A stretch of DNA of 64,000 nucleotides from Halarcobacter sp. (lineage in GTDB: Bacteria; Campylobacterota; Campylobacteria; Campylobacterales; Arcobacteraceae): NCBI GenBank assembly GCA_030145305.1, contig JAQYVX010000001.1:1-64000 (forward strand), in the 5' to 3' direction. The position numbers and the translations under genes are program-made. Position 1 is the first letter of the stretch. Each line of letters begins with the position of its first letter. This document shows, piece by piece, positions 35,839 to 45,071 of this stretch. The notes under the pieces were generated by a model. The model did not search any database. It saw only the letters and a program-made list of their open reading frames with translations, and had not been told where the DNA came from.

Positions 35839-36534
35839 ATCATTTATTATCTTACTTTAAATGATTTAAAAAATAAAATTACTTTAAATGAATATATTTA
35901 TCCAAATATGGAAGAAAACTACTATTGGAGTGACGATTTTTCTACTGATTTTTATATAAAAGCAGCTAAATGTGGTTTTATTACAACTTCAATGTATAAA
36001 AAAGACAATTTTTATTTACTTCCTGAAATACAATTTGATTATGCTCTTTTAGATTTTAAAGATATCAAAGTCCCAAAAAAAGTATCAAAACTATTAAAAG
36101 AGAAAAACTATACTTTTTCAATAAATAGCAAATTTGATGAAGTTTGCCAAAAAATAAAAACTTATCATGATCATTCTTGGTTAAAAGATGAATATATTAA
36201 TATATTAAAAAATATAAATAATAGAAAAGATTTAGTGCCAAATTTTAAGTTAATTAGCGTAGAAGTGAGTGATTTACATACAAATGAACTAATTAGCGGA
36301 GAAATTGGTTATAAAATAAATAATATTTATACTTCATTGACAGGCTTTAGGAAAAAAGAAAAGAGGTATAATAATTGGGGTAAACTATAGTTAGTTCTCT
36401 TGTGTGACTATTTAGTTACAAACGCCTATAGCTTCTGGAACTTGGGACATCCTCAACTACAATACAAATTGGATTTGGGTGCAAAGATATATAATCGAAA
36501 AGATTTTTTAAAACGATGGAATAATAATATTTAG
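35839..36534 (+). pseudogene. Decayed leucyl/phenylalanyl-tRNA-protein transferase-like gene (aat)
   Basis: The open part (ATG at 35908 to TAG at 36388-36390) has Aat-like features: FLLPEIQFDYA-like YLLPEIQFDYA, FDEVCQKIKTYHDHSWL, and SVEVSDLHTNELISGEIGY. The same frame continues past the TAG as LVLLCDYLV...FWNLGHPQLQYKLDLGAKIYNRKDFLKRW, the normal family C-terminus, to a second TAG at 36532. Upstream, the frame is open back to ATC ATT TAT TAT at 35839 behind AAGGA, where an ATG is expected. Both lesions fit single-base changes (ATG to ATC, probably CAG to TAG). Aat attaches Leu/Phe to protein N-termini for ClpS/ClpAP degradation. Confidence 0.72.
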
Positions 36535-36660
36535 TAATTTAAAAGCAAAATAAAAAATTATTTATTAAAGAATTTAAAGTATTGTCTCAGAAATGACTCA
36601 ATTTTAAGTTTTTTCCATAATTATCTATGTTATAATCAAAATAAAAAAAGAGAGTACATC

Positions 36661-37074
36661 ATGAGTAGTAATATTTTAAGCATAGATTTAACTAAAGATA
36701 TGGAAAAATTTCTTAAAAGTAAATCGAAAGAGTATAACTTATCTGTTGAAGAAACATTAAAAGAGATTTTAAGTCAACAGATTAATAGTAGAATTGATCT
36801 TGGAAAAGGTTTCTATTATGACAAAGTTTTAAAGAAGGTGTTTGACAGAAAGAATGTTGATGTTGGACTAACAAAAACACAAATGAATATTTTCCATACA
36901 GTTTTAAAAAGTAGAGGAACAATTGTTGAAGTTGAAGTAATCAAAAAAAATGCATGGAAAGATAAAAATACATCAATTTTTACACTTAGAAACATGATAA
37001 AACAAATTAGAGATAAAACTTATTATGGTCTAATTAAAAGTCATTCTAGTAGAGGTTATTCAGCAGGATTTTAA
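36661..37074 (+). CDS. DNA-binding protein: ribbon-helix-helix-like N-terminus fused to PhoB-type winged helix
   Basis: The protein has 137 residues. The first ~45 (ILSIDLTKDMEKFLKSKSKEYNLSVEETLKEIL) look like a ribbon-helix-helix dimerisation/DNA domain. Residues ~70-137 (LTKTQMNIFHTVLKSRG ... SIFTLRNMIKQIRDKT ... IKSHSSRGYSAGF) match the C-terminal winged helix of OmpR/PhoB regulators. There is no receiver domain. It is preceded by AAAGAGAGTA and followed by a hairpin. It stands alone, so the regulated genes are unknown. Confidence 0.75.
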   Translation: MSSNILSIDLTKDMEKFLKSKSKEYNLSVEETLKEILSQQINSRIDLGKGFYYDKVLKKVFDRKNVDVGLTKTQMNIFHTVLKSRGTIVEVEVIKKNAWKDKNTSIFTLRNMIKQIRDKTYYGLIKSHSSRGYSAGF

Positions 37075-37086
37075 TTAAAAAGAATT

Positions 37087-37109
37087 TAGGCACATTTAAT
37101 ATGTGTCTA
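37087..37109 (+). terminator. Hairpin after the winged-helix gene
   Basis: A nine-bp stem (37087-37095/37101-37109, one G-U) with a TTAAT loop lies 12 bases after the stop codon. The T-rich but interrupted tail makes it a probable terminator. Confidence 0.6.
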
Positions 37110-37150
37110 GGTTTATTTATATTATAGATTCTTCTATATGCATACTTTTT

Positions 37151-37252
37151 TCAATTATAAGAAGCTATAGCAACAGCAATTGCTTGAATAGCTAATAATA
37201 TCCAAATAATATTAGTCATATTCTCATCAAACCACTTATTAAACTGTTTCAT
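37151..37252 (-). CDS. Putative 33-residue single-pass membrane peptide
   Basis: The minus-strand frame runs from ATG at 37252 to TGA at 37151. The product starts MKQFNKWFDENMTN and then has a hydrophobic helix (IIWILLAIQAIAVAIA) ending ASYN. A CGGAAAAG stretch precedes the ATG. It fills the gap between the winged-helix gene and rnpB and is below usual annotation cut-offs. The amphipathic N-terminus plus one helix is typical of small membrane regulators; no homologue can be named from sequence alone. Confidence 0.5.
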   Translation of the reverse strand: MKQFNKWFDENMTNIIWILLAIQAIAVAIASYN

Positions 37253-37271
37253 AATTCTTTTCCGTAAGTAT

Positions 37272-37615
37272 AATATTAGGCACACCTGTAAGCCGAGTTT
37301 TGTATTTGATAATAATTTATCTAGTTGTTAAATTACTTAAACAATCAAGCGAAGGGAATCATCGTGAAGTTTATACCACCCCTTCTTGCTGCAGGTTGGG
37401 TTTACAAAGCCATTAAGATTACTCAAAATGCTGGTAGGCTCTTACTCTACCGTTTCACCCTTACCAAAAATAGAAAAACTATTTTATGGCGGTCTACTTT
37501 CTGTTGCACTTTCCCTTAGATTACTCTAGCCATTCATTAAATGGAACCATACTTCACAGCAGCCCGGACTTTCCTCTTGTAAAAATACAAGCTATTATCT
37601 GTTGTACCTAATATT
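37272..37615 (-). ncRNA. rnpB: RNase P RNA (class A)
   Basis: On the minus strand the region contains the universal GAGGAAAGTCCGGGCTGC block near the 5' end and an AAACTCGGCTTACAGG block near the 3' end. Helix P1 is formed by AATATTAGG and CCTAATATT at the two ends (37272-37280 and 37607-37615), which sets the boundaries. It is the catalytic RNA that trims tRNA 5' leaders. Confidence 0.93.
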
Positions 37616-37638
37616 TTGAAATCATAGCTAAAAGATGT

Positions 37639-38178
37639 TTATTTCTTTATAATATCGTAATTTTTAGGTGCTAAAAAATTGAAAATACTATCATTTAATT
37701 CTATATTTTGTTCTATATTTTCAAAACTTATTAATACTTTGTTTTCTAATTCATCTGTATAAGATAAAGATTCGATTTTATCTTCTTTAGTTTTTATTGT
37801 ATAAAGAGTATTATACAATTTAGTTTCATACCTGTTTTGTGCAACTTTTTTTGCTTCTTTTAGAAGTTTAATCATATCAATATTATCTTCTAAAGTAGTA
37901 TAAATAGCTTGTTCTAGTTCAGGCTCATCCACAATTACAATATTATTAATAATATAAACATTTTTAATAATTGGAGTTTGATATTTCCATAATACTCTTC
38001 CATTATTTTTAATAAAAACTTCTCCTTCATATTTAATTACTTTATTAGATTCATTTGCAATTTTTTGAATAAAATTTGCTTTGAAACTTTTTAAATTTTC
38101 TAAGTTATTAGAAGCAATTACACTTGAGAACATACTTGAAACTGATAATAAACACAATAATAAAATCTTATAAATCAT
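37639..38178 (-). CDS. lolA: Outer-membrane lipoprotein carrier LolA
   Basis: The 179-residue precursor has a signal peptide (LLLCLLSVSSMFSSVIA). The mature part follows LolA: NLKSFKANFIQKI, VIKYEGEVFIKNNGRVLWKY, IVDEPELEQAIYTTL and a C-terminal beta region. It ferries lipoproteins through the periplasm from the Lol ABC transporter to the outer membrane. It is divergent from secA (95 bases), and a LolC/E-like permease follows secA, so the neighbourhood is a secretion/lipoprotein-sorting cluster. Confidence 0.9.
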   Translation of the reverse strand: MIYKILLLCLLSVSSMFSSVIASNNLENLKSFKANFIQKIANESNKVIKYEGEVFIKNNGRVLWKYQTPIIKNVYIINNIVIVDEPELEQAIYTTLEDNIDMIKLLKEAKKVAQNRYETKLYNTLYTIKTKEDKIESLSYTDELENKVLISFENIEQNIELNDSIFNFLAPKNYDIIKK

Positions 38179-38273
38179 TCTTTAACCTTAATTTTTATAT
38201 AATCTTGCGATTATAACTAATACCAAATTAATTAGAACTATAGTGAACAATTTGGTTAAAAGGAACAGATTTT

Positions 38274-40892
38274 ATGATTAATATATTTGCAAAAGTATTT
38301 GGAACAACTAACGATAGAGAAGTGAAAAAATATACTAAGAGAGCTTTAGAGATTACAGAATTAGAAAGCAAGTATGAGAAATTAAGTGACGAAGAACTAA
38401 AAGATACTTTTAATAACTTAAAACAAAAAGTTCAAAACAATGAAATAGATTTAGACAATGTATTAAATGATTCTTTTGCAATAACAAGAGAAGCTAGTAA
38501 AAGAACTTTAAAAATGAGACATTATGATGTACAACTAGTTGGTGGATTAGTTTTAAATGATGGAAGAATTGCTGAAATGAAAACAGGTGAAGGTAAAACT
38601 TTAGTTGCAACACTTCCTGTTATTTTAAATGCAATGACGGGTAAAGGCGTTCATGTAGTTACTGTAAATGATTATTTAGCAAGTAGAGATGCAAAAGATC
38701 TTGAACCTTTATACAATTTTCTAGGATTCACTGTCGGCGCTTTAGTTGGTGATTTAAGAGATGACCAAGTAAGAAAAGAACAATATTCTGCTGATGTAAC
38801 ATATGGAACAAATAATGAGTTTGGTTTTGATTATCTAAGAGATAATATGCATTATGACCTAGAAGAAAAAGTTCAAAGAGAACATAACTTTGTTATTGTT
38901 GATGAAGTAGATTCAATTTTAATTGATGAAGCAAGAACACCATTAATCATTTCAGGTCCTGCAAACCAAAAAAGTGCTGATTATGCAAAATCAAATAGAA
39001 TTGCAATGAGTCTTGAAAAAGGTGAATTATTTGAACCAAAATCTGCTGATGAAAAAGCATATTCAACTGGAGATTTCACTGTTGATGAAAAAAATAGAGC
39101 TGTTTTAATTACAGAACAAGGTATTGAAAAAGCAGAAAAACTTTATGAAGTAGATAATTTATACTCTTTAGAAAATGCTATGTATTCTCATCATCTTGAT
39201 CAAGCTTTAAAAGCAAATTATATTTTTGAAAAAGATGTTGATTATGTTGTACAAAACAATGAAGTTGTAATTGTAGATGAATTTACAGGAAGACTAAGTG
39301 AAGGAAGAAGATTCTCAGAAGGTTTACACCAAGCTTTAGAAGCTAAAGAAGGGGTAACTATTCAAGATGAATCACAAACTTTAGCTGATATTACTTTCCA
39401 AAATTACTTTAGAATGTATAACAAACTAGCTGGTATGACAGGAACTGCACAAACAGAAGCAACAGAATTTGCTGAAATTTATAATTTAGATGTTGTATCA
39501 ATTCCTACAAATGTAAAAGTAGAAAGAATTGATAAAAATGATTTAATTTATAAAAGTGAAAGAGAGAAATTTGAAGCTGTTTCTAAAAAAATAAAAGAAT
39601 ACCATGAAAAAGGGCAACCTGTTTTAGTTGGTACAGCTTCAATTGAAAAATCAGAACATTTACATGAATTATTAACAAAAGCAAAAGTTCCTCATACAGT
39701 GTTAAATGCAAAACAACACGAAAAAGAAGGTAAAATTGTAGAAGATGCTGGACAAAAAGGTGCTGTTACTATTGCTACAAATATGGCTGGACGTGGAGTT
39801 GATATTAAATTAACTAAGGAAACTCTTGATCTTGGTGGTTTAGCAATTGTTGGAACTGAAAGACATGAATCAAGAAGAATTGATAATCAACTAAGAGGAA
39901 GAGCTGGACGTCAAGGTGATATAGGTGAATCTCAATTTTACTTATCTCTTGAAGATAATTTACTTCGAATCTTTGGATCTGATAAAATCAAAGGTATTAT
40001 GGAAAGAATTGGTATTGAAGAAGGCGAGCATATTGAATCAAAAATGGTTACAAGAGCCGTAGAAAATGCACAGAAAAAAGTGGAAACAATGCACTTTGAA
40101 AGTAGAAAGCATTTACTTGAATATGATGATGTTGCAAATAAACAAAGAAAAGTAATCTATGCATTTAGAAATGACTTATTAAATCCTGATTATAAAATCA
40201 TGGAAAAACTTGACGAAAATAGACTAGAGTATGTTCAAAATCTTTTAGCAAATGCTGAGATTATTGAAGGTATGCCTACAGAAGATTTCAACCTAGATTT
40301 TGTTATTGCAAAATTAAAAGAAGAGTTAAATTTAATAATAGAAAAAAGTGATGTAGAAAATCAAGACTATGAAGCTTTAGAGCAAAAACTTACTTCAATT
40401 ATTAAAGAAGTTTATGAAGAAAAAATGAGTGTTGCTGCACCTGAACAAAAAAGTGAAATTGAAAGAGTTCTTTACTTACAAATTTTAGATAATGCTTGGA
40501 GAGAACATTTATATTCAATGGATACACTTAAAACAGGAATTGGACTAAGAGGTTATAACCAAAAAGATCCATTAGTTGAGTATAAAAAAGAATCTTATAA
40601 TATGTTCTTAGATTTAATCGCTAATATTAAAAATGAAATTATCAAAATTTTATTTACTGTTCAACTTCAAAGTAAAGATGATGCCCAAAGAGAACAAGAA
40701 GCATTAGAAAAAATGAAAGCTGAAATGGAACAAGCAAATGCAGCTATTAGTACAAATGTAGAAGAAGAGCACTTAGCTCAAAATGAAAAGAAAATCGCTA
40801 GAAATGAACCATGTCCTTGTGGAAGTGGAAAAAAATATAAACACTGTCATGGTAAAAGTGGACCTAAAAGAGGTTTAGCATCAGGAAACTAA
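38274..40892 (+). CDS. secA: Preprotein translocase ATPase SecA
   Basis: The 872-residue protein is a full-length SecA. Walker A is in [15 protein letters not shown], Walker B in [18 protein letters not shown], helicase motif VI in [11 protein letters not shown], and the C-terminal zinc-binding SEC-C motif is [15 protein letters not shown]. It powers protein export through SecYEG. The start follows AAAAGGAACAG. The next gene begins one base after its stop codon, so the two are co-transcribed. Confidence 0.97.
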   Translation: MINIFAKVFGTTNDREVKKYTKRALEITELESKYEKLSDEELKDTFNNLKQKVQNNEIDLDNVLNDSFAITREASKRTLKMRHYDVQLVGGLVLNDGRIAEMKTGEGKTLVATLPVILNAMTGKGVHVVTVNDYLASRDAKDLEPLYNFLGFTVGALVGDLRDDQVRKEQYSADVTYGTNNEFGFDYLRDNMHYDLEEKVQREHNFVIVDEVDSILIDEARTPLIISGPANQKSADYAKSNRIAMSLEKGELFEPKSADEKAYSTGDFTVDEKNRAVLITEQGIEKAEKLYEVDNLYSLENAMYSHHLDQALKANYIFEKDVDYVVQNNEVVIVDEFTGRLSEGRRFSEGLHQALEAKEGVTIQDESQTLADITFQNYFRMYNKLAGMTGTAQTEATEFAEIYNLDVVSIPTNVKVERIDKNDLIYKSEREKFEAVSKKIKEYHEKGQPVLVGTASIEKSEHLHELLTKAKVPHTVLNAKQHEKEGKIVEDAGQKGAVTIATNMAGRGVDIKLTKETLDLGGLAIVGTERHESRRIDNQLRGRAGRQGDIGESQFYLSLEDNLLRIFGSDKIKGIMERIGIEEGEHIESKMVTRAVENAQKKVETMHFESRKHLLEYDDVANKQRKVIYAFRNDLLNPDYKIMEKLDENRLEYVQNLLANAEIIEGMPTEDFNLDFVIAKLKEELNLIIEKSDVENQDYEALEQKLTSIIKEVYEEKMSVAAPEQKSEIERVLYLQILDNAWREHLYSMDTLKTGIGLRGYNQKDPLVEYKKESYNMFLDLIANIKNEIIKILFTVQLQSKDDAQREQEALEKMKAEMEQANAAISTNVEEEHLAQNEKKIARNEPCPCGSGKKYKHCHGKSGPKRGLASGN

Positions 40893-40893
40893 A

Positions 40894-42099
40894 TTGAATA
40901 AAAAATTAGTAAATTTTATTGTCAAAAAATACTTAAAATTTGACAAAAAAAATCCTTTCATATCTATAAGTGCTATTTTAGCATTTGTAGGTGTTGCTAT
41001 TGGAGTAATGGTACTTATTATTACAATGGCTATTATGAATGGAACAGCAAAAGAGTTTGAAAAAAAGCTTTTTACTATGAATTATCCTCTTTCTATTTAT
41101 CCAAAATTTCAAAATAGTGTAAATACACAACTCTTAAATAAGCTGGAAGAAAAATTTCCAAATATGAAATTTTCTCCATATTTATCTACTCAAGTTATTA
41201 TTCAAAGTGGTGATAGTATGAATGGTGGAATGGTTTTTGGTGTAAACCAAGAAAAAGAAGCTGCTATTAATTCTATTTATAAAGAAGCAAGTGATAATCT
41301 AGAACTTAGTAAATATGATATTATAATTGGAGATGGAATCAGAGAAAACCTTTTTCTATCAAAAGGAAATAAGGCTACTCTTTATTTTACGTCCTTAAAT
41401 CCAACTGGTTTGACTATGATGCCAAAATTAAAAAGATTTACTTATAAAAATTCTTTTAAATCAGGGCTTCATGCTTATGATAAATCTTATGTTTATACCT
41501 CAATTGAAGCTTTACAAACACTTCTTAAAAAAGAAAAAAATAGCTTTGATGGGATTCATGTCTTTTCAGAGAATGCTATGCAAGATATTAAAGAATTAAA
41601 AGAATTTTTAAGACCCTATTCAGCTGGTGCTGTTGGTTGGTGGCAACAAAATGGAAACTTCTTTGCTGCTATGGAAATGGAGAAGAAAGCTCTTTTTATA
41701 GTTTTAATGCTAATCATACTAGTTGCATCATTAAACATCATTTCATCGCTTCTAATGACTGTTATGAGTAGAAGAAAAGAGATTGCCCTACTTTTATCAA
41801 TGGGAGCTTCATATAAAGAAATTAAATCCATATTTTTAAAACTTGGAACGATAATTGGTTTTTCAGGAATTGCTACAGGTATTGCCCTAGGTTTTTTTGG
41901 AATGTGGTTATTAGATACTTTTGAAATCATCTCACTTCCTGCTGATGTTTATGGAACTTCAAAATTACCACTTGATTTATCTATGTTAGATTTTACAGCT
42001 ATAGTAATTGGCGCTATTTTTATAGTATTTGTTTCTTCATACTATCCTGCAAAAAAAGCTACAAAAATTGATGTAATTGATGTTCTTAGAAATGAATAA
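40894..42099 (+). CDS. LolC/LolE-like lipoprotein-releasing permease
   Basis: The protein has 401 residues with the MacB/FtsX permease plan: one N-terminal helix (SAILAFVGVAIGVMVLIITMAIMNG), a ~200-residue periplasmic domain, then three helices, with the conserved SRRKEIALLLSMGAS loop and a final YPAKKATKIDVIDVLRNE. It probably releases lipoproteins to LolA. The start is a TTG one base after the secA stop. No LolD ATPase is adjacent, so the ATPase must be encoded elsewhere, and the single permease may act as a homodimer (LolF-type). Confidence 0.82.
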   Translation: MNKKLVNFIVKKYLKFDKKNPFISISAILAFVGVAIGVMVLIITMAIMNGTAKEFEKKLFTMNYPLSIYPKFQNSVNTQLLNKLEEKFPNMKFSPYLSTQVIIQSGDSMNGGMVFGVNQEKEAAINSIYKEASDNLELSKYDIIIGDGIRENLFLSKGNKATLYFTSLNPTGLTMMPKLKRFTYKNSFKSGLHAYDKSYVYTSIEALQTLLKKEKNSFDGIHVFSENAMQDIKELKEFLRPYSAGAVGWWQQNGNFFAAMEMEKKALFIVLMLIILVASLNIISSLLMTVMSRRKEIALLLSMGASYKEIKSIFLKLGTIIGFSGIATGIALGFFGMWLLDTFEIISLPADVYGTSKLPLDLSMLDFTAIVIGAIFIVFVSSYYPAKKATKIDVIDVLRNE

Positions 42100-42119
42100 G
42101 ATTTATATCTTATTTATTT
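42095..42119. terminator. Short hairpin between convergent lol permease and AsmA-like genes
   Basis: Arms at 42095-42102 and 42107-42114 (8 bp, loop TTAT) overlap the permease stop codon and are followed by a T-rich run. This is a weak bidirectional terminator candidate. Confidence 0.45.
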
Positions 42120-45071
42120 CTCTTCTTTAGATTTATCTTTATCTTCAGCTTTATCATTGAATCCTTCTCCTATTGATTCTATTAATTTAACAGGAGAAGT
42201 AATTATTCTTTTTAAAAAATTAACAGGAGCAGAAACTCCATCTTTTATAAGATTTGTTTTATATTTAGGATCATCTAAAGTTCCAAATATTGTAACTTTA
42301 GTATCAACACTTTTTTCATCACCCAAAAGAACATAATTTAAAACAGGAATCGCTCCTACTATTTTTGAATAATTCTTTAAGAAGATAAGTTTTAGTTCTG
42401 AATCAAGTTTTGAAGTATTAAAATCAATTGTAGTATTACCTTTAAAATCAATTCCATTACCTTTTGTTTCAATATTATGCATATTCAAAAATTTATTTTC
42501 AAAATCATAAGAGAAGTCAACTTTTCCCTTAATTACTCTATATCCATTTAAATTAAAGCCACCAGAAGTTGCCATTCCAACTACAGAAGGTATTGCAAGA
42601 AGTGGATTTATAAGGGCTGGAGAAGTATTAATAAGAATAAGAAGATTATTTAAAATAGCTAAATCAACAATTTTATTTTCTTCTAATAAGGCAACTCCAT
42701 TTATAAGACCATTTTCACCTTTTGCCCAAAGATTTACAGTTCCACCTTTAATCAAATTTTTATTCATAAGTGCATTTAAAAAAGTGTCATTCATATTTTT
42801 TGCTTCAACATTTATATTACCAGCAAAATCTTTTTGGTATAAAAATTTGGTATCCTTATATTTCAAATCAATATTTGTTTTATGGTTTTCAAATATAAAC
42901 TTATAAAAAGTTGCTTTTGCAACATATTTATCATTCATTATAATATTAGAGTTTATTCCATTTATATAATAAGAAGTTTTACTAGCTTCATTTTCCTCTT
43001 GACTTGTATTATATAAAACATCATAAGAGTTTAGCTTCATAGTGATTTTTTCTTTTGCAAGATCATATTCTAATTCTAATTTATTATCTTTTGTTTTTAT
43101 ATCTAATATTTCATTTTCATATGTGCCAAATAAATTTAAGTTTTTTACCTTTTCTCCATTTTTTGATATTGGTAAATTTAAACCTAAGGCTTCGCCTTCA
43201 AAACTAATTTTTGAGTCTTTTATTTGAATATTTGCAAAAGATGTTTTATATTCATGTTTTTCATCTATTTTAATTTTAGAATTTTTTAACTCTAACTCAA
43301 TATTTGGAAATTTTTGTGAAGTTTTTGAATTCTTTGATTCAACTAATGATAAATCAATATTATTTAATTTTAATAAAACATTTTTATCACTTTTTACAAC
43401 AATTTCAATGTCATTATTATTTGTCTTAATAACAATTAAATCATTTTTTATACTTCCTTTTGCCTTAAGTTCAGTAATTTTCTCTCCTTCTTTTTCAAAA
43501 GGAAAATCCAGTTCTTGGGCATTTATATTAAATTCAATATTATTTTCATCAATTACATCAACTAATAAGCTACCTTTTTTTATACTTGTTGTTTGTAAAA
43601 GATTAGAATACTTATATACTTTTGTTAAATCTTTTATATCAACTAAAACATTATCTTTTGAAATATCAAGTTTTGTATTTAAAGCTTCTAAAAAAATATT
43701 TGTATTATTTTTGAAATCTATATCTAGTTTAGTCTCTAAATCTTTTATACTAACAACTGAATCCGAAGCTTTACCTATATCAAAAGAGTTTATTTTTGCT
43801 TTTCCAAAAGCTGTAGAGTTTTTGGTATTTATCTCTAAATCAAGATTTGTATTTAACATCTCTTTATGGATAATATGCGAATTATTTATGCTAACTATAT
43901 TATCTTTTAAAATCACATCTGCTTTTTTTGCTAGAAATTCAAAATTATTTAATTTTAAAAGAGCATCTTTTAATTTAAAAACACCATCAACATCCATCTT
44001 TTTTGAAACTAAATATGGAATATTTAAGGTTAAAGAAGAGCTTAATTCTCCTTTTTCTTGAATTAGTGGAAGATTTATATTATATGCTTTTAGTATTTCT
44101 AAAATATCATTATTAAGCAAAGAATCACTTTTCAAATCAACTATCACTCTACCTTTTTGTAAAGAGGTCAAATTTGGAATTTCAACCTTACTTCCATATA
44201 TTTTACTTTTATTATAAGTTGGGTTTTCTAAATCAAAAGATAGAGTGTCATTTTTATAATTTATAGTTAATTTTTTTGTATCTACTGTTTTTACATCTTT
44301 ATGAAATCTTATTTTCGCATTGCTTATTAGAACTTTTCCTTTTAACGAATCCATAATAGGTTTTTTCTTTTCTAAATCAATTGTTCCTGTTAAAAAATTA
44401 AGTTTCATATCTCCTGTAACATTATCGTACATCCAAGATTCTGCTATTTTATTTATTCTAAAAAAATCTTTTAAAAATTTAATAGATTTAATATCTTTTG
44501 TAGTATTTAAATAAAAATCAAACATTTTTGGAGTTAATTGAGCATTTAATTCTCCTTGAACATCTTTGTAAATATATTCTCCAAAAAAGTTCAAAATCTC
44601 TTTTTTAACATTAATTATTGATTTTCCAATTAATGTTAAACCAATATCTTTTAAATATACAGAATAAAGATCTAAAGTTATTTTAGAGCCAGCAAAATCT
44701 AAATTTGCTGATACGTTTACAAATTTATTATCCAAATAAAGATGTTCTTCATTTAATAAAATTGTGAATTCATTATCTTTTATTTTTAATCTTTCAATAT
44801 CTATTTTCTTAAAAAATTTTAGAAAACTTGGTAAAAGATTGACACCTTTTTGAATATCCTCAGATGAGCTCTCAACTGAGCTTTTTTTCATCTTAAAATC
44901 TATTTCTTCAACTTCTAAAATGAGTTTCTTATCCAATTTTAAATACAATTGCGAAACCGAAAAATTACCAAAAGAGAATGAATCAATTTTTATGCCTGAA
45001 ATTAATGAAAAACCAAGAATAGTAAAAAGAACTAGTAACAGTATAATAGTAAGTTTGATAATTTTTAGCAT
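42114..45071 (-). CDS. AsmA/YhdP-like giant envelope protein
   Basis: The protein has 985 residues with one N-terminal signal anchor (IIKLTIILLLVLFTILGFSLISG), then a very long beta-rich, repetitive region, and a C-terminal AsmA-like block (LDSELKLIFLKNYSKIVGAIPVLNYVLLGDEKSVDTKVTIFGTLDDPKY) before a charged tail. This matches AsmA-like/DUF3971 proteins, thought to bridge the periplasm and move phospholipids to the outer membrane. It starts with ATG at 45071 behind AAGGAA. Its first ~80 bases overlap the opposite-strand start of mltG. Confidence 0.8.
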   Translation of the reverse strand: MLKIIKLTIILLLVLFTILGFSLISGIKIDSFSFGNFSVSQLYLKLDKKLILEVEEIDFKMKKSSVESSSEDIQKGVNLLPSFLKFFKKIDIERLKIKDNEFTILLNEEHLYLDNKFVNVSANLDFAGSKITLDLYSVYLKDIGLTLIGKSIINVKKEILNFFGEYIYKDVQGELNAQLTPKMFDFYLNTTKDIKSIKFLKDFFRINKIAESWMYDNVTGDMKLNFLTGTIDLEKKKPIMDSLKGKVLISNAKIRFHKDVKTVDTKKLTINYKNDTLSFDLENPTYNKSKIYGSKVEIPNLTSLQKGRVIVDLKSDSLLNNDILEILKAYNINLPLIQEKGELSSSLTLNIPYLVSKKMDVDGVFKLKDALLKLNNFEFLAKKADVILKDNIVSINNSHIIHKEMLNTNLDLEINTKNSTAFGKAKINSFDIGKASDSVVSIKDLETKLDIDFKNNTNIFLEALNTKLDISKDNVLVDIKDLTKVYKYSNLLQTTSIKKGSLLVDVIDENNIEFNINAQELDFPFEKEGEKITELKAKGSIKNDLIVIKTNNNDIEIVVKSDKNVLLKLNNIDLSLVESKNSKTSQKFPNIELELKNSKIKIDEKHEYKTSFANIQIKDSKISFEGEALGLNLPISKNGEKVKNLNLFGTYENEILDIKTKDNKLELEYDLAKEKITMKLNSYDVLYNTSQEENEASKTSYYINGINSNIIMNDKYVAKATFYKFIFENHKTNIDLKYKDTKFLYQKDFAGNINVEAKNMNDTFLNALMNKNLIKGGTVNLWAKGENGLINGVALLEENKIVDLAILNNLLILINTSPALINPLLAIPSVVGMATSGGFNLNGYRVIKGKVDFSYDFENKFLNMHNIETKGNGIDFKGNTTIDFNTSKLDSELKLIFLKNYSKIVGAIPVLNYVLLGDEKSVDTKVTIFGTLDDPKYKTNLIKDGVSAPVNFLKRIITSPVKLIESIGEGFNDKAEDKDKSKEEK

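Noticed and set aside
36388-36390. TAG as a recoded amino acid (pyrrolysine or programmed readthrough)
   Set aside because: No pyl genes or downstream structure are seen and the start codon is also damaged, so a nonsense mutation is the simpler reading.
34058-36534. cydDC-aat type cluster
   Set aside because: Only one half-transporter is present and there is no cytochrome bd gene nearby, so the resemblance to the enterobacterial order is not enough to name the ABC gene cydC.
37325-37519. 64-codon plus-strand frame
   Set aside because: It lies entirely within RNase P RNA on the opposite strand and has no protein-like features.
43408-44061. 217-codon open frame on the plus strand inside the AsmA-like gene
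   Set aside because: It is antisense to a long, well-supported coding region, has hydrophobic low-complexity content typical of a reverse-strand shadow, and lacks a ribosome site.
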